A stretch of 12,341 bases of DNA, taken from an uncultured Synechococcus sp. (lineage in GTDB: Bacteria; Cyanobacteriota; Cyanobacteriia; PCC-6307; Cyanobiaceae). This document shows, one piece after another, positions 1-6,420 of this stretch. The notes below the pieces were generated by a model. That model did no database searches and was not told the DNA's origin. It saw only the letters and a program-made list of their open reading frames with translations. Position numbers and translations under genes: made by a program. Every line of letters begins with the position of its first letter. Within the stretch, counting starts at the first letter, position 1. Location of the stretch: the NCBI GenBank assembly GCA_937930135.1, contig CALGVO010000092.1:1-12341 (forward strand), given 5' to 3'.

Positions 1-1760
1 TTGAACCCGACGACACCAAGATGCCGCCGGAGGTGGTTGAGCAGACGTTCAGTTCTGACTACGGCCGCACACTCAACCTGAATGAGCTGCAGCTGCGGAT
101 GAAGGAGCTGCAGGGTTGGTATGCCAAGGAGGGCTACTCGCTGGCGCGGCTTTCGGGCCCCAGTCGGGTCAGTCCGGAGGGTGTGGTGCAGCTCAAGGTG
201 GTGATCGGCACCGTGGCCGGTGTGGAGGTGGAGTTCCTGAACAGGGAGGGCGAGAGCACCAACGACAAGGGTGAGCCGATCAAGGGCAAGACCAAGCCCT
301 GGGTGGTGACACGGGAAATCTCGATCAAGCCCGGTGAACCGTTCAACCGCAACCAGTTGGAAGGCGACATCAAACGTCTTTACAGCACCTCGCTGTTCAG
401 CGATGTGAAGGTGACCCTGAAGCCGGTGGCCGGTGAGCCTGGCACCGTGAACATCATTCTTGGCATCGTGGAGCAATCCACGGGCTCCCTCTCGGGGGGT
501 CTCGGTTACAGCCAGAGTCAGGGTGTGTTCGGTCAGGTGCAGCTCCAGGACAGCAATTTGTTCGGGCGCGCCTGGAATCTCGCGCTCAACCTCACCTATG
601 GCCAGTACGGCGGCCTGGCGAACTTCACTTTCACCGATCCCTGGATCAAAGGTGATCAGTGGCGAACCTCCTTCCGCACCTCGTTGTTCCTAAGCCGTGA
701 AGTTCCCCAGGTCTTCCAAAGCCAGAACAATGGCAGCATCGTCACGGTGGATGACTACGTCAATAACAATTCCACCAACGCCTACGAGATTAACACCGAC
801 AACAATCCTGCTGGGCGAAAGTTTGACAATGTTGCTAACGCCGACAAGCAATTCCCCGAGTACAGTTGGTTTGACTTTGAAGGTGATTCTGTCGCGCTGC
901 AGCGGGTTGGCGGCAATATCGTGTTTGCTCGACCGCTCAACGGTGGTGATCCTTACAAAAATGTCCCTTGGAATGTTCTGGCTGGATTGAGCATCCAGAA
1001 TGTGCGTCCGATCAACTTCGCTGGGGATTCACGTCCCTATGGTGTTCCCAATGAAAACATCAAGAACGATCGGATTCCTAATGATGAGATTATTTGTATC
1101 GCCTACAGCGGCAATTCCTCCGACTGCGCCACGGAGAACAATTTGGCGAGCGTGCGTTTTGCGGCCACTTACAACAAGCTGAACGATCCACGCAATCCCA
1201 CGTCCGGTAATTTCCTCAGCCTGGGAACCGAGCAATTTGTTTCCGTGGGGGCTAATTCCCCCACCTTTAACCGGTTACGGGCCAGTTACACCCAGTTCTT
1301 CCCTGTGAACTGGCTCAAGATTGCGAAGGGCTGTCGGCCCAAGCCCGGCGAGAAGGCCAATTGCCCCCAGGCGATCGGTATCCAGCTGAAAGCGGGAACC
1401 GTGATCGGCCAGCTCCCCCCTTACGAAGCCTTCTGCCTGGGCGGTTCCAATTCCGTTCGCGGTTGGTACGACTGCGATCTGGGTGTGGGCCGCAGCTTCG
1501 GTGAAGCCACGATCGAATACCGCTTCCCGATCATCAGCATCTTTGCCGGTGAGCTTTTCGTGGATGCTGGCACGTCTTTCGGTTCCCAGGCGAGCGTTCC
1601 GGGAAAGCCGGGTGAGCTCCTCGATAAACCAGGTTCGGGTTTCTCCGTTGGTACCGGTGTGATCGTCACCACCCCGGTCGGCCCTCTGCGCCTGGAGGTG
1701 GCCAGCCAAGACCTCACCGGCGACTGGCGTTTCAACCTGGGTGTGGGCTGGAAATTCTGA
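1..1760 (+). CDS. bamA: Outer membrane assembly factor BamA/Omp85, 5' end missing
   Basis: BamA folds and inserts beta-barrel proteins into the outer membrane. The frame is open from base 3 (codons for E-P-D-D-T-K precede the first ATG at 21), so the gene starts upstream of the window and ATG 21 is internal. Counting from that Met, residues about 1–77 and 91–150 look like the last two POTRA domains; the second has the typical helix-strand ending in LYSTSLFSDVKV. Residues about 155–579 are the 16-strand surface antigen (D15) barrel. The loop-6 signature appears as GGSNSVRGW (VRGW at 1455–1466), and the protein ends in an aromatic, GVGWKF, as barrel proteins do. Cyanobacterial Omp85 usually has three POTRA domains, so roughly the signal peptide and first POTRA are missing. 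The barrel holds an Asn-rich, lower-GC stretch and three Cys pairs. The stop overlaps the lpxC start by one base, implying translational coupling. The family call is secure; the missing 5' end cannot be described. Confidence 0.95.
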   Translation, partial: EPDDTKMPPEVVEQTFSSDYGRTLNLNELQLRMKELQGWYAKEGYSLARLSGPSRVSPEGVVQLKVVIGTVAGVEVEFLNREGESTNDKGEPIKGKTKPWVVTREISIKPGEPFNRNQLEGDIKRLYSTSLFSDVKVTLKPVAGEPGTVNIILGIVEQSTGSLSGGLGYSQSQGVFGQVQLQDSNLFGRAWNLALNLTYGQYGGLANFTFTDPWIKGDQWRTSFRTSLFLSREVPQVFQSQNNGSIVTVDDYVNNNSTNAYEINTDNNPAGRKFDNVANADKQFPEYSWFDFEGDSVALQRVGGNIVFARPLNGGDPYKNVPWNVLAGLSIQNVRPINFAGDSRPYGVPNENIKNDRIPNDEIICIAYSGNSSDCATENNLASVRFAATYNKLNDPRNPTSGNFLSLGTEQFVSVGANSPTFNRLRASYTQFFPVNWLKIAKGCRPKPGEKANCPQAIGIQLKAGTVIGQLPPYEAFCLGGSNSVRGWYDCDLGVGRSFGEATIEYRFPIISIFAGELFVDAGTSFGSQASVPGKPGELLDKPGSGFSVGTGVIVTTPVGPLRLEVASQDLTGDWRFNLGVGWKF

Positions 1761-2620
1761 TGGCCACCTGGCCCACTGATTACAACGGCTCCTGGACCCT
1801 CGCCTCGCCTGTGGCGCGCAGCGGTGTGGGTCTGCACAGCGGTGCTTCGGTGTCGGTGACGCTCAGGCCGTCTGAGCGGGCTGGTTATCACGTGCGATGG
1901 GCCGAGGCGCCTGCATCCAGTGAGCCTGTCACCCTCAGCCCGGCTCAGGTGCGCGACAGCCAGCTCTGCACCACCCTGGATCTGGGCGAGCGGCGCCTGG
2001 CCACAGTGGAACATCTTTTGGCCGCCCTGGCCGGCACAGGGCTGAGTCATGTGGAGTTGGAGGTGAGCGGACCGGAGGTCCCTCTGCTGGATGGTTCCGC
2101 TCTCGGTTGGGTGGAGGCGATTGAGGAGGTGGGCTTTGCTCCGGCGGCGACGTCACGCCGACCCGGCCCCAGGCTCACGGCCCCGATCACGCGTCATCGG
2201 GGCAGCAGCGTGATCACGGCCACTCCTGCCGAGGGCTTTCAGGTGGTGGGGGTGATCGACTTCCCCCAGGTTGCGATCGGGCGGCAGCAGTTGGCAATCA
2301 GCCTGACGCCCGAACGCTTTGTGGAGGAGATCGCCCCAGCGCGCACCTTCGGCTTCCGCGAGCAGGTGGATCAGCTGCGCGCTGCGGGGCTGATTCAGGG
2401 AGGCGCTCTGGACAACGCACTGGTGTGTGATGGAGAGCACTGGCTCAACCCACCGCTGCGCTTCGTGGATGAACCGGTGCGCCATAAGCTCTTGGACCTG
2501 ATCGGGGATCTGGCCCTGGTGGGGTTCCCCCAGGCACAGGTGCTCGTGTATCGGGGCTCCCACGGCCTGCACACCGATCTTGCTGCTGCCCTGGCAGATC
2601 TCTCTCCCTCCCCTCGCTGA
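1760..2620 (+). CDS. lpxC: UDP-3-O-acyl-N-acetylglucosamine deacetylase LpxC
   Basis: LpxC is a cytoplasmic zinc amidase that removes the acetyl group from UDP-3-O-acyl-GlcNAc, the committed step of lipid A synthesis. The 286-residue product has the N-terminal SGVGLHSG motif (21–28), VEHLLAAL with E84 and zinc ligand H85, ARTFGF (194–199), ALDNALV (216–222), and RHKLLDLIGD supplying zinc ligands H242 and D246. Catalytic-type H268 lies in GSHGLH. These match E. coli E78, H79, H238, D242 and H265 in order and spacing. At 286 aa it is slightly short of the E. coli enzyme (305), with little tail after the last His. ATG 1760 shares its A with the bamA stop (TGATG), which fixes the start and indicates reinitiation coupling. 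All active-site residues are present, so it should be functional. Confidence 0.97.
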   Translation: MATWPTDYNGSWTLASPVARSGVGLHSGASVSVTLRPSERAGYHVRWAEAPASSEPVTLSPAQVRDSQLCTTLDLGERRLATVEHLLAALAGTGLSHVELEVSGPEVPLLDGSALGWVEAIEEVGFAPAATSRRPGPRLTAPITRHRGSSVITATPAEGFQVVGVIDFPQVAIGRQQLAISLTPERFVEEIAPARTFGFREQVDQLRAAGLIQGGALDNALVCDGEHWLNPPLRFVDEPVRHKLLDLIGDLALVGFPQAQVLVYRGSHGLHTDLAAALADLSPSPR

Positions 2621-2624
2621 ACCG

Positions 2625-3092
2625 TTGACCACCCCCCCCTCCAGGGCCACGCCCTCCGATGCCGTGCTCACCAGTGAGCAGATCATGGGCTTGTTGCCCC
2701 ATCGCTACCCCTTCGCCCTGGTCGATCGGGTTCTGGAGCATGAGCCGGGAGTGCGGGCGGTGGCCATCAAGAATGTGACCCTGAACGAGCCGCAGTTTCA
2801 GGGCCATTTTCCCGATCGCCCCTTGATGCCCGGGGTGCTGATCGTGGAGGCGATGGCCCAGGTGGGCGGCCTGATTGTCACCCAGATGCCCGACCTCCCC
2901 AAAGGACTGTTCGTGTTTGCGGGCATTGATGGAGTTCGTTTTCGGCGACCTGTGGTGCCCGGCGACCAGCTGCGCATCTGCTGCGAGTTGCTCAGTCTGA
3001 AGAGACAGCGCTTCGGCAAGGTGAAAGCGGAAGCTTCGGTGGAGGGTCAGCTCGTCTGCTCCGGTGAGCTGATGTTCTCCCTGGTGGACTGA
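2625..3092 (+). CDS. fabZ: 3-hydroxyacyl-ACP dehydratase FabZ
   Basis: FabZ dehydrates 3-hydroxyacyl-ACP in fatty acid elongation and competes with LpxA for the same hydroxyacyl-ACP, which explains its place between lpxC and lpxA. The hot-dog fold motifs are clear: LPHRYPFALVDRV (24–36 of the 155-aa form), catalytic His61 in QGHFP, and catalytic Glu75 in GVLIVEAMAQ. GVRFRRPVVPGDQL follows. The start is uncertain. No ATG lies upstream of the core domain: the first in-frame ATG (2685) falls just before LPHRYPF and would trim the N-terminal segment. TTG 2625, four bases after the lpxC stop, gives a normal 155-residue protein (family usually 140–160). TTG 2580 would give 170 residues but overlap lpxC by 41 bases; GTG 2664 would give 142. 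I see no clear Shine-Dalgarno for any of them. Function is certain, start is not. Confidence 0.95.
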   Translation: MTTPPSRATPSDAVLTSEQIMGLLPHRYPFALVDRVLEHEPGVRAVAIKNVTLNEPQFQGHFPDRPLMPGVLIVEAMAQVGGLIVTQMPDLPKGLFVFAGIDGVRFRRPVVPGDQLRICCELLSLKRQRFGKVKAEASVEGQLVCSGELMFSLVD

Positions 3093-3097
3093 GCGTC

Positions 3098-3949
3098 ATG
3101 CCTGAGACCCCTTCCCCATCGGTCATCAGCGAGGATTCGGCGGTGCAGATCCATCCTCTTGCTGTTGTGGACCCCAGGGCCGAGCTGGCCGAAGGGGTTG
3201 TGATCGGACCTGGCGCCGTGGTCGGTCCCGGCGTGCGGATCGGTGCCAACTCCTGGATCGGTCCCCACGTCGTGCTCGATGGCCGTCTGACCATCGGCAG
3301 CTCAAATCGCATCTTCCCTGGCGCCTGTCTTGGTCAGGAGCCGCAGGATCTGAAGTATCGCGGCGCCCCCACCGAGGTGGTGATCGGCGACCACAACACC
3401 ATCCGCGAATGCGTCACCATCAATCGGGCCACCGATGAGGGGGAAGTCACTCGGATCGGCGACCACAATCTGTTGATGGCTTATTGCCATCTCGGTCACA
3501 ACTGTCTGCTCGGCAATGGGATCGTGATGTCCAATGGCATCCAGGTGGCCGGCCACGTGGAGATTGAGGATCGTGCCGTGATCGGTGGCTGTCTCGGTAT
3601 TCATCAGTTTGTGCACATCGGCGGCTTGGCGATGGTCGGCGGCATGACCCGGGTGGATCGGGATGTGCCGCCTTACTGCCTGGTGGAGGGGCACCCTGGT
3701 CGGGTTCGGGGGCTGAATCGGGTGGGGCTGCGGCGCCGTGGCCTGGATCAGAGCAATGGAGGGGAGGAGCTGCGCCAGCTTCAGGACATCTGGACCCTGA
3801 TCTATCGCTCTGATCAAGTGATCGCCGAAAGCCTTCGTCAGGCCCGCCAGACGGCTCTCCTACCGGCTGCAGACCACCTCTGCAGCTTCCTGGAGGCTTC
3901 GATCAGCAAGGGGCGTCGTGGCCCAATGCCCGCTGCCGGCAGTCGCTGA
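3098..3949 (+). CDS. lpxA: UDP-N-acetylglucosamine acyltransferase LpxA
   Basis: LpxA transfers a 3-hydroxyacyl chain from ACP to UDP-GlcNAc, the first step of lipid A synthesis, as a cytoplasmic homotrimer. The 283-residue product opens with hexapeptide repeats of a left-handed beta helix (IGPGAVVGPGVRIGANSWIG, 36–55). RECVTINRAT (103–112) and HLGHNC (131–136) follow; His134 corresponds to the catalytic E. coli His125 and His131 to His122. AGHVEIEDRAVIGG and HQFVHIGG lead to the RDVPPYCLVEGHP turn (188–200), and the C-terminal helical domain starts at LNRVGLRRRG. It is about 20 residues longer than E. coli LpxA (262), split between a short N-terminal lead and a basic C-terminal tail. It starts five bases after fabZ and its stop overlaps the lpxB start by one base. 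No inactivating change is visible. Confidence 0.97.
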   Translation: MPETPSPSVISEDSAVQIHPLAVVDPRAELAEGVVIGPGAVVGPGVRIGANSWIGPHVVLDGRLTIGSSNRIFPGACLGQEPQDLKYRGAPTEVVIGDHNTIRECVTINRATDEGEVTRIGDHNLLMAYCHLGHNCLLGNGIVMSNGIQVAGHVEIEDRAVIGGCLGIHQFVHIGGLAMVGGMTRVDRDVPPYCLVEGHPGRVRGLNRVGLRRRGLDQSNGGEELRQLQDIWTLIYRSDQVIAESLRQARQTALLPAADHLCSFLEASISKGRRGPMPAAGSR

Positions 3950-5136
3950 TGGTCCGCATCCTGATCAGCACCGGCGAGGTGTCCGGTGATCTGCAGGGGA
4001 GCCTTCTCATCGAGGCCCTCCATCGTCAGGCTCAGCGGCTCGATCTTGCGCTTGAAGTGCTCGCCCTCGGTGGTGAACGCATGCGTGATGCTGGCGCTGA
4101 GCTGCTCGCCGACACGGCGCCGATGGGGGCGATCGGCCTGTGGGAGGCCTTGCCCCTGGTGGTGCCCACCCTGCGGCTTCAGGCCCGGGTCAATCAGCTG
4201 CTGAGGTCTCGGCCGCCTGATGCGGTGGTGCTGATCGACTACATGGGAGCGAACGTGCGGCTGGGCCGCGATCTGCGGCGGCGTCTGCCCCATGTGCCGA
4301 TCACGTATTACATCGCCCCGCAGGAATGGGCTTGGCGCATGGGCGATGGCGGCACCACGCGTCTGCTGCGTTTCACCGATCGTATTCTCGCGATCTTTCC
4401 CGCCGAGGCAGACTTTTATGCCGCCCGCGGTGCCGAGGTCACCTGGGTGGGCCATCCGCTCCTCGATCTGGCGGCCCATCGCCCTTCCCGTTCAGAAGCT
4501 CGCCGCACCCTGGCGCTCCCCGCCGAGGCTCCTCTGCTGTTGCTGCTGCCCGCCTCCAGGCCCCAGGAGCTGCGCTATTTAATGCCGGTTCTGGTGGATG
4601 CCGCTGCTCGTTTGCAGGCTGCCGATCCAGCCCTTGACGTGATGGTGCCCGCTGGGTTGGCGGCCTTTGAAGAGCCGCTGCGCCTGGCTCTGCAGGAAGC
4701 CGGCGTGAGGGGGCACGTGATCGCGGCCGCCGACGCCGACCGTCTCAAGCCCAGCCTCTTCGCTGCTGCGGATCTAGCCCTGGGGAAATCGGGCACGATT
4801 AACCTGGAGTTGGCTCTGCATGGAGTGCCCCAGGTGGTGGGGTACCGGGTGAGCCGACTCACGGCCTGGGTGGCTCGCCATCTGCTGCGCTTTCAGGTGG
4901 ACCACATTTCCCCAGTCAACCTGCTGCTGGGGGAGCGGTTGGTGCCCGAACTGCTTCAGGATGCGTTCACGGCCGAAGCGCTGGTGCGCGAGGCCCAGCC
5001 TCTCCTTTGTGACCGTTCCTGTCGCGATCACATGCTGGCCGGCTATGCCAGGCTCAGCGCCACCCTCGGCAGCCCCGGTGTCACCGATCGGGCCGCTGTC
5101 GCCATCCTCGAGTCGGTGCAGCCATGTTCTCGATGA
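3949..5136 (+). CDS. lpxB: Lipid-A-disaccharide synthase LpxB
   Basis: LpxB is a GT19 glycosyltransferase that joins UDP-2,3-diacylglucosamine to lipid X, making the lipid A disaccharide at the inner membrane face. The 395-residue product is close to the usual 380–395. Visible motifs in order are GEVSGD (9–14), GGERMRDAGAE (41–51), VVLIDYMGAN (93–102), APQEWAWR (123–130), VTWVGHPLLD (164–173), PASRPQELRY (201–210), and the nucleotide-sugar binding region GKSGTINLELAL (279–290) followed by VVGYRVSRLTAWVA. E. coli has PQVWAWR where this has PQEWAWR. ATG 3949 shares a base with the lpxA stop. The 3' end overlaps msrA. LpxD, LpxH/LpxI-type and later steps are not in the window. Confidence 0.96.
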   Translation: MVRILISTGEVSGDLQGSLLIEALHRQAQRLDLALEVLALGGERMRDAGAELLADTAPMGAIGLWEALPLVVPTLRLQARVNQLLRSRPPDAVVLIDYMGANVRLGRDLRRRLPHVPITYYIAPQEWAWRMGDGGTTRLLRFTDRILAIFPAEADFYAARGAEVTWVGHPLLDLAAHRPSRSEARRTLALPAEAPLLLLLPASRPQELRYLMPVLVDAAARLQAADPALDVMVPAGLAAFEEPLRLALQEAGVRGHVIAAADADRLKPSLFAAADLALGKSGTINLELALHGVPQVVGYRVSRLTAWVARHLLRFQVDHISPVNLLLGERLVPELLQDAFTAEALVREAQPLLCDRSCRDHMLAGYARLSATLGSPGVTDRAAVAILESVQPCSR

Positions 5137-5768
5137 TCCGTCGCCATTGGCTGCGAGGCCTTGCCCTTGGCCTTCTGCTGCTGCTCAGCCTGCAGGGGCC
5201 CCCCGCTGTCGCCGCATCCGTGCAAGAGGCGGTGTTTGCCGGTGGATGTTTCTGGTGTCTGGAGCATGACCTTGAAGAGCTCCCTGGTGTTCTCTCTGCT
5301 GAAAGCGGCTACAGCGGTGGCCATGTGCTCCGGCCGACTTACCAGCAGGTGAGCGGTGAACGCACGGGACATCAGGAGGCGGTGCGCGTCCGTTTTGACC
5401 CGGAACGGATCAGCTATGCCACCTTGTTGCGTCACTACTGGCGCAATGTGGACCCTCTCGATGGCGGCGGTCAGTTCTGCGATCGCGGCGATTCCTATCG
5501 TCCCGTGATCTTCACTGAAGGCGCCCAGCAGGCGGCCGCGGCCAAGGCCAGTGTCGCTGCTGCTGCCAAGGAACTCAAGCTGACCTCCGATCGGCTCAAA
5601 GTGCAGGTCCGATCAGCTGTGCGCTTCTGGCCTGCTGAAACGTACCACCAGAATTACGCGGATCGGCATCCCCTGCGTTATCGCTATTACCGATTCAGTT
5701 GCGGCCGCGATCAACGGCTAGACGCGGTCTGGGCTGAGCGGGCACGACGCGGCGATTCCTGGCGTTGA
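5124..5768 (+). CDS. msrA: Secreted peptide-methionine (S)-S-oxide reductase MsrA
   Basis: MsrA reduces methionine S-sulfoxide in proteins. The 214-residue product has a typical Sec signal peptide: basic MIRRHWLRG, a Leu-rich core (about 12–24) and a likely cleavage after AVAA (about residue 31), so it should act in the periplasm or thylakoid lumen. The catalytic motif is GGCFWCLE (40–47) with nucleophile Cys42 and Glu47; the usual motif is GCFWGxE, so a Cys replaces the Gly. Other landmarks are SGYSGG (61–66), RTGHQEAV (80–87), FDPERISY (91–98), GQFCDRGDSY (116–125), YHQNY (174–178) and FSCGRD (191–196). Cys45, Cys119 and Cys193 are candidate resolving cysteines. Two starts are possible: ATG 5124 (13-base overlap with lpxB) or ATG 5133, whose ATGA overlaps the lpxB stop and still leaves the whole signal peptide. 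The overlap puts it in the lpx operon. Confidence 0.93.
   Translation: MFSMIRRHWLRGLALGLLLLLSLQGPPAVAASVQEAVFAGGCFWCLEHDLEELPGVLSAESGYSGGHVLRPTYQQVSGERTGHQEAVRVRFDPERISYATLLRHYWRNVDPLDGGGQFCDRGDSYRPVIFTEGAQQAAAAKASVAAAAKELKLTSDRLKVQVRSAVRFWPAETYHQNYADRHPLRYRYYRFSCGRDQRLDAVWAERARRGDSWR
5479..5486. repeat. HIP1 octamer palindrome
   Basis: An exact GCGATCGC inside msrA. HIP1 is the highly iterated palindrome of many cyanobacterial genomes. I found only this exact copy by eye, although one-mismatch forms such as GCGATCGG are common here. One copy in 12 kb suggests a lineage that is not HIP1-rich. Confidence 0.6.
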
Positions 5769-5799
5769 GGGTCTGAAATAGAAGGAAAATCTAAAGAGA

Positions 5800-5819
5800 G
5801 CTGGGAGCCTGGGCTCAGC
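5800..5819 (+). other. Weak hairpin downstream of msrA
   Basis: GCTGGGAGCCTGGGCTCAGC can fold with GAGC pairing GCTC around a CTGG loop and GCT pairing AGC outside a two-base bulge. It lies 31 bases past the msrA stop, at a place where the lpx operon could end, but no T-run follows. It may be a weak or factor-assisted terminator, or chance. The rest of the 5769–5905 gap shows only the promoter and RBS candidates listed separately. Confidence 0.25.
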
Positions 5820-5873
5820 CACTTCTCAGTGAAGGTGCGGGTTTTCCCCCATTCCAAACCCCGATCAACCCAT

Positions 5874-5879
5874 TACCAT
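5874..5879 (+). promoter_or_regulatory. Candidate -10 element for the 5906 gene
   Basis: TACCAT fits the bacterial TANNNT pattern and would place a transcript start near 5886, about 20 bases before the ATG at 5906. No good -35 is visible 17 bases upstream. Offered because this gene sits after the longest gap in the window and may have its own promoter. Confidence 0.25.
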
Positions 5880-5896
5880 CTGTCGGAGATTTGGGG

Positions 5897-5901
5897 GGAG
5901 G
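5897..5901 (+). promoter_or_regulatory. Shine-Dalgarno GGAGG that decides the 5906 start
   Basis: GGAGG ends four bases before ATG 5906, inside a G-rich run. The in-frame TTG at 5891 lies upstream of this site and would translate through it, so ATG 5906 is preferred. Most other genes here lack an obvious Shine-Dalgarno, so this one stands out. Confidence 0.55.
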
Positions 5902-5905
5902 GTGT

Positions 5906-6121
5906 ATGTATCTGCTGACCATCAAGGACGGTTTGGTGACCCGTCACATCGGTCCCTATCTCTCGCCCAAGCAGGCCTCTGATGATCTCGATCGCGTGAT
6001 GGCGTCGTTTTCTGAGCGGGCCCGTTGGCAGATTCACGCGCTGGAGTGTCCCAGCAGTCTTCGCTTCAGCCGTCTTGCTGCCGACGCTGAGGACCGGGTT
6101 GTCACCGCTGCTGCCTCCTGA
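5906..6121 (+). CDS. Small conserved-looking hypothetical protein, 71 aa
   Basis: I do not recognise the family. The 71-residue product begins MYLLTIKDGLVTRHIGPYLS and appears soluble: an N-terminal beta-like segment (1–15), then a charged helix (about 20–42, PKQASDDLDRVMASFSERAR), the segment WQIHALECPSS, and an Ala-rich tail. There is no signal peptide, membrane helix or metal motif; the single Cys is residue 48. Support for a real gene is the strong GGAGG site, ATG start, codon use matching the neighbours, and its position in an otherwise empty stretch. It ends 17 bases from the convergent gene ending at 6139, with no clear terminator in between. It may be a lineage-restricted picocyanobacterial protein. 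No function can be assigned from sequence. Confidence 0.7.
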   Translation: MYLLTIKDGLVTRHIGPYLSPKQASDDLDRVMASFSERARWQIHALECPSSLRFSRLAADAEDRVVTAAAS

Positions 6122-6138
6122 GCCGTTGCAGGGCCGTC

Positions 6139-6390
6139 TCAGTCTCGTGGCGTGGAAGGCCCCGATCGTCCGGGATAGCCGCGAAGCAGCCCGCTCTCGA
6201 TCATCAGTCCCACGCCTGCATTGATGCAGATCAGGCTGAGGGTGCCATACCAGAACCAGGGCCCACCGTCATTGCCCAGGGCCTGCAGCACTCGGCGGCT
6301 GATCGCTTCGCCAAACAAGCAAAGGCCAGCCGGGAGCAGCAGGATGCCCAGTTGAGCTCGCAGGTACCAGCGAATCGGGCGTGAGGCCAT
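6139..6390 (-). CDS. Small hypothetical membrane protein, two TM helices
   Basis: The family is not recognised. The 83-residue product has a basic N-terminus (SRPIRWYLRAQ) followed by two hydrophobic segments, LGILLLPAGLCLFGEAIS (14–31) and YGTLSLICINAGVGLMIESG (48–67), joined by a short polar loop containing NDGGPW. The tail is basic and Pro/Ser-rich. By the positive-inside rule both ends probably face the cytoplasm. It is the last of five minus-strand genes, starting 30 bases after the pepA stop, so it is probably co-transcribed with pepA. Its two-helix, about 80-residue form resembles many small cyanobacterial membrane proteins, but I see no motif linking it to pepA or to photosynthesis. 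A real gene is likely because the hydrophobic pattern is coherent and the space is otherwise empty. Confidence 0.7.
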   Translation of the reverse strand: MASRPIRWYLRAQLGILLLPAGLCLFGEAISRRVLQALGNDGGPWFWYGTLSLICINAGVGLMIESGLLRGYPGRSGPSTPRD

Positions 6391-6420
6391 CGCAGGGGCT
6401 GTGTCGAACGCGACAGGAAT

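Noticed and set aside
1275..2156. Overlapping minus-strand open frames across bamA and lpxC
   Set aside because: They have biased composition and no motif, and they lie fully inside well-supported plus-strand genes.
3176..3300. Repetitive GTGATCGG/GGTCCCGG-like stretch in lpxA
   Set aside because: This is the DNA trace of the hexapeptide repeats of the LpxA beta helix, not a separate repeat or CRISPR.
3838..4479. 213-codon minus-strand open frame across the lpxA end and lpxB start
   Set aside because: Antisense to LpxB motifs. His/Arg/Gln-rich with no coherent fold.
6122..6138. Possible bidirectional terminator between the convergent genes
   Set aside because: Only 17 bases, with no stem or T-run.
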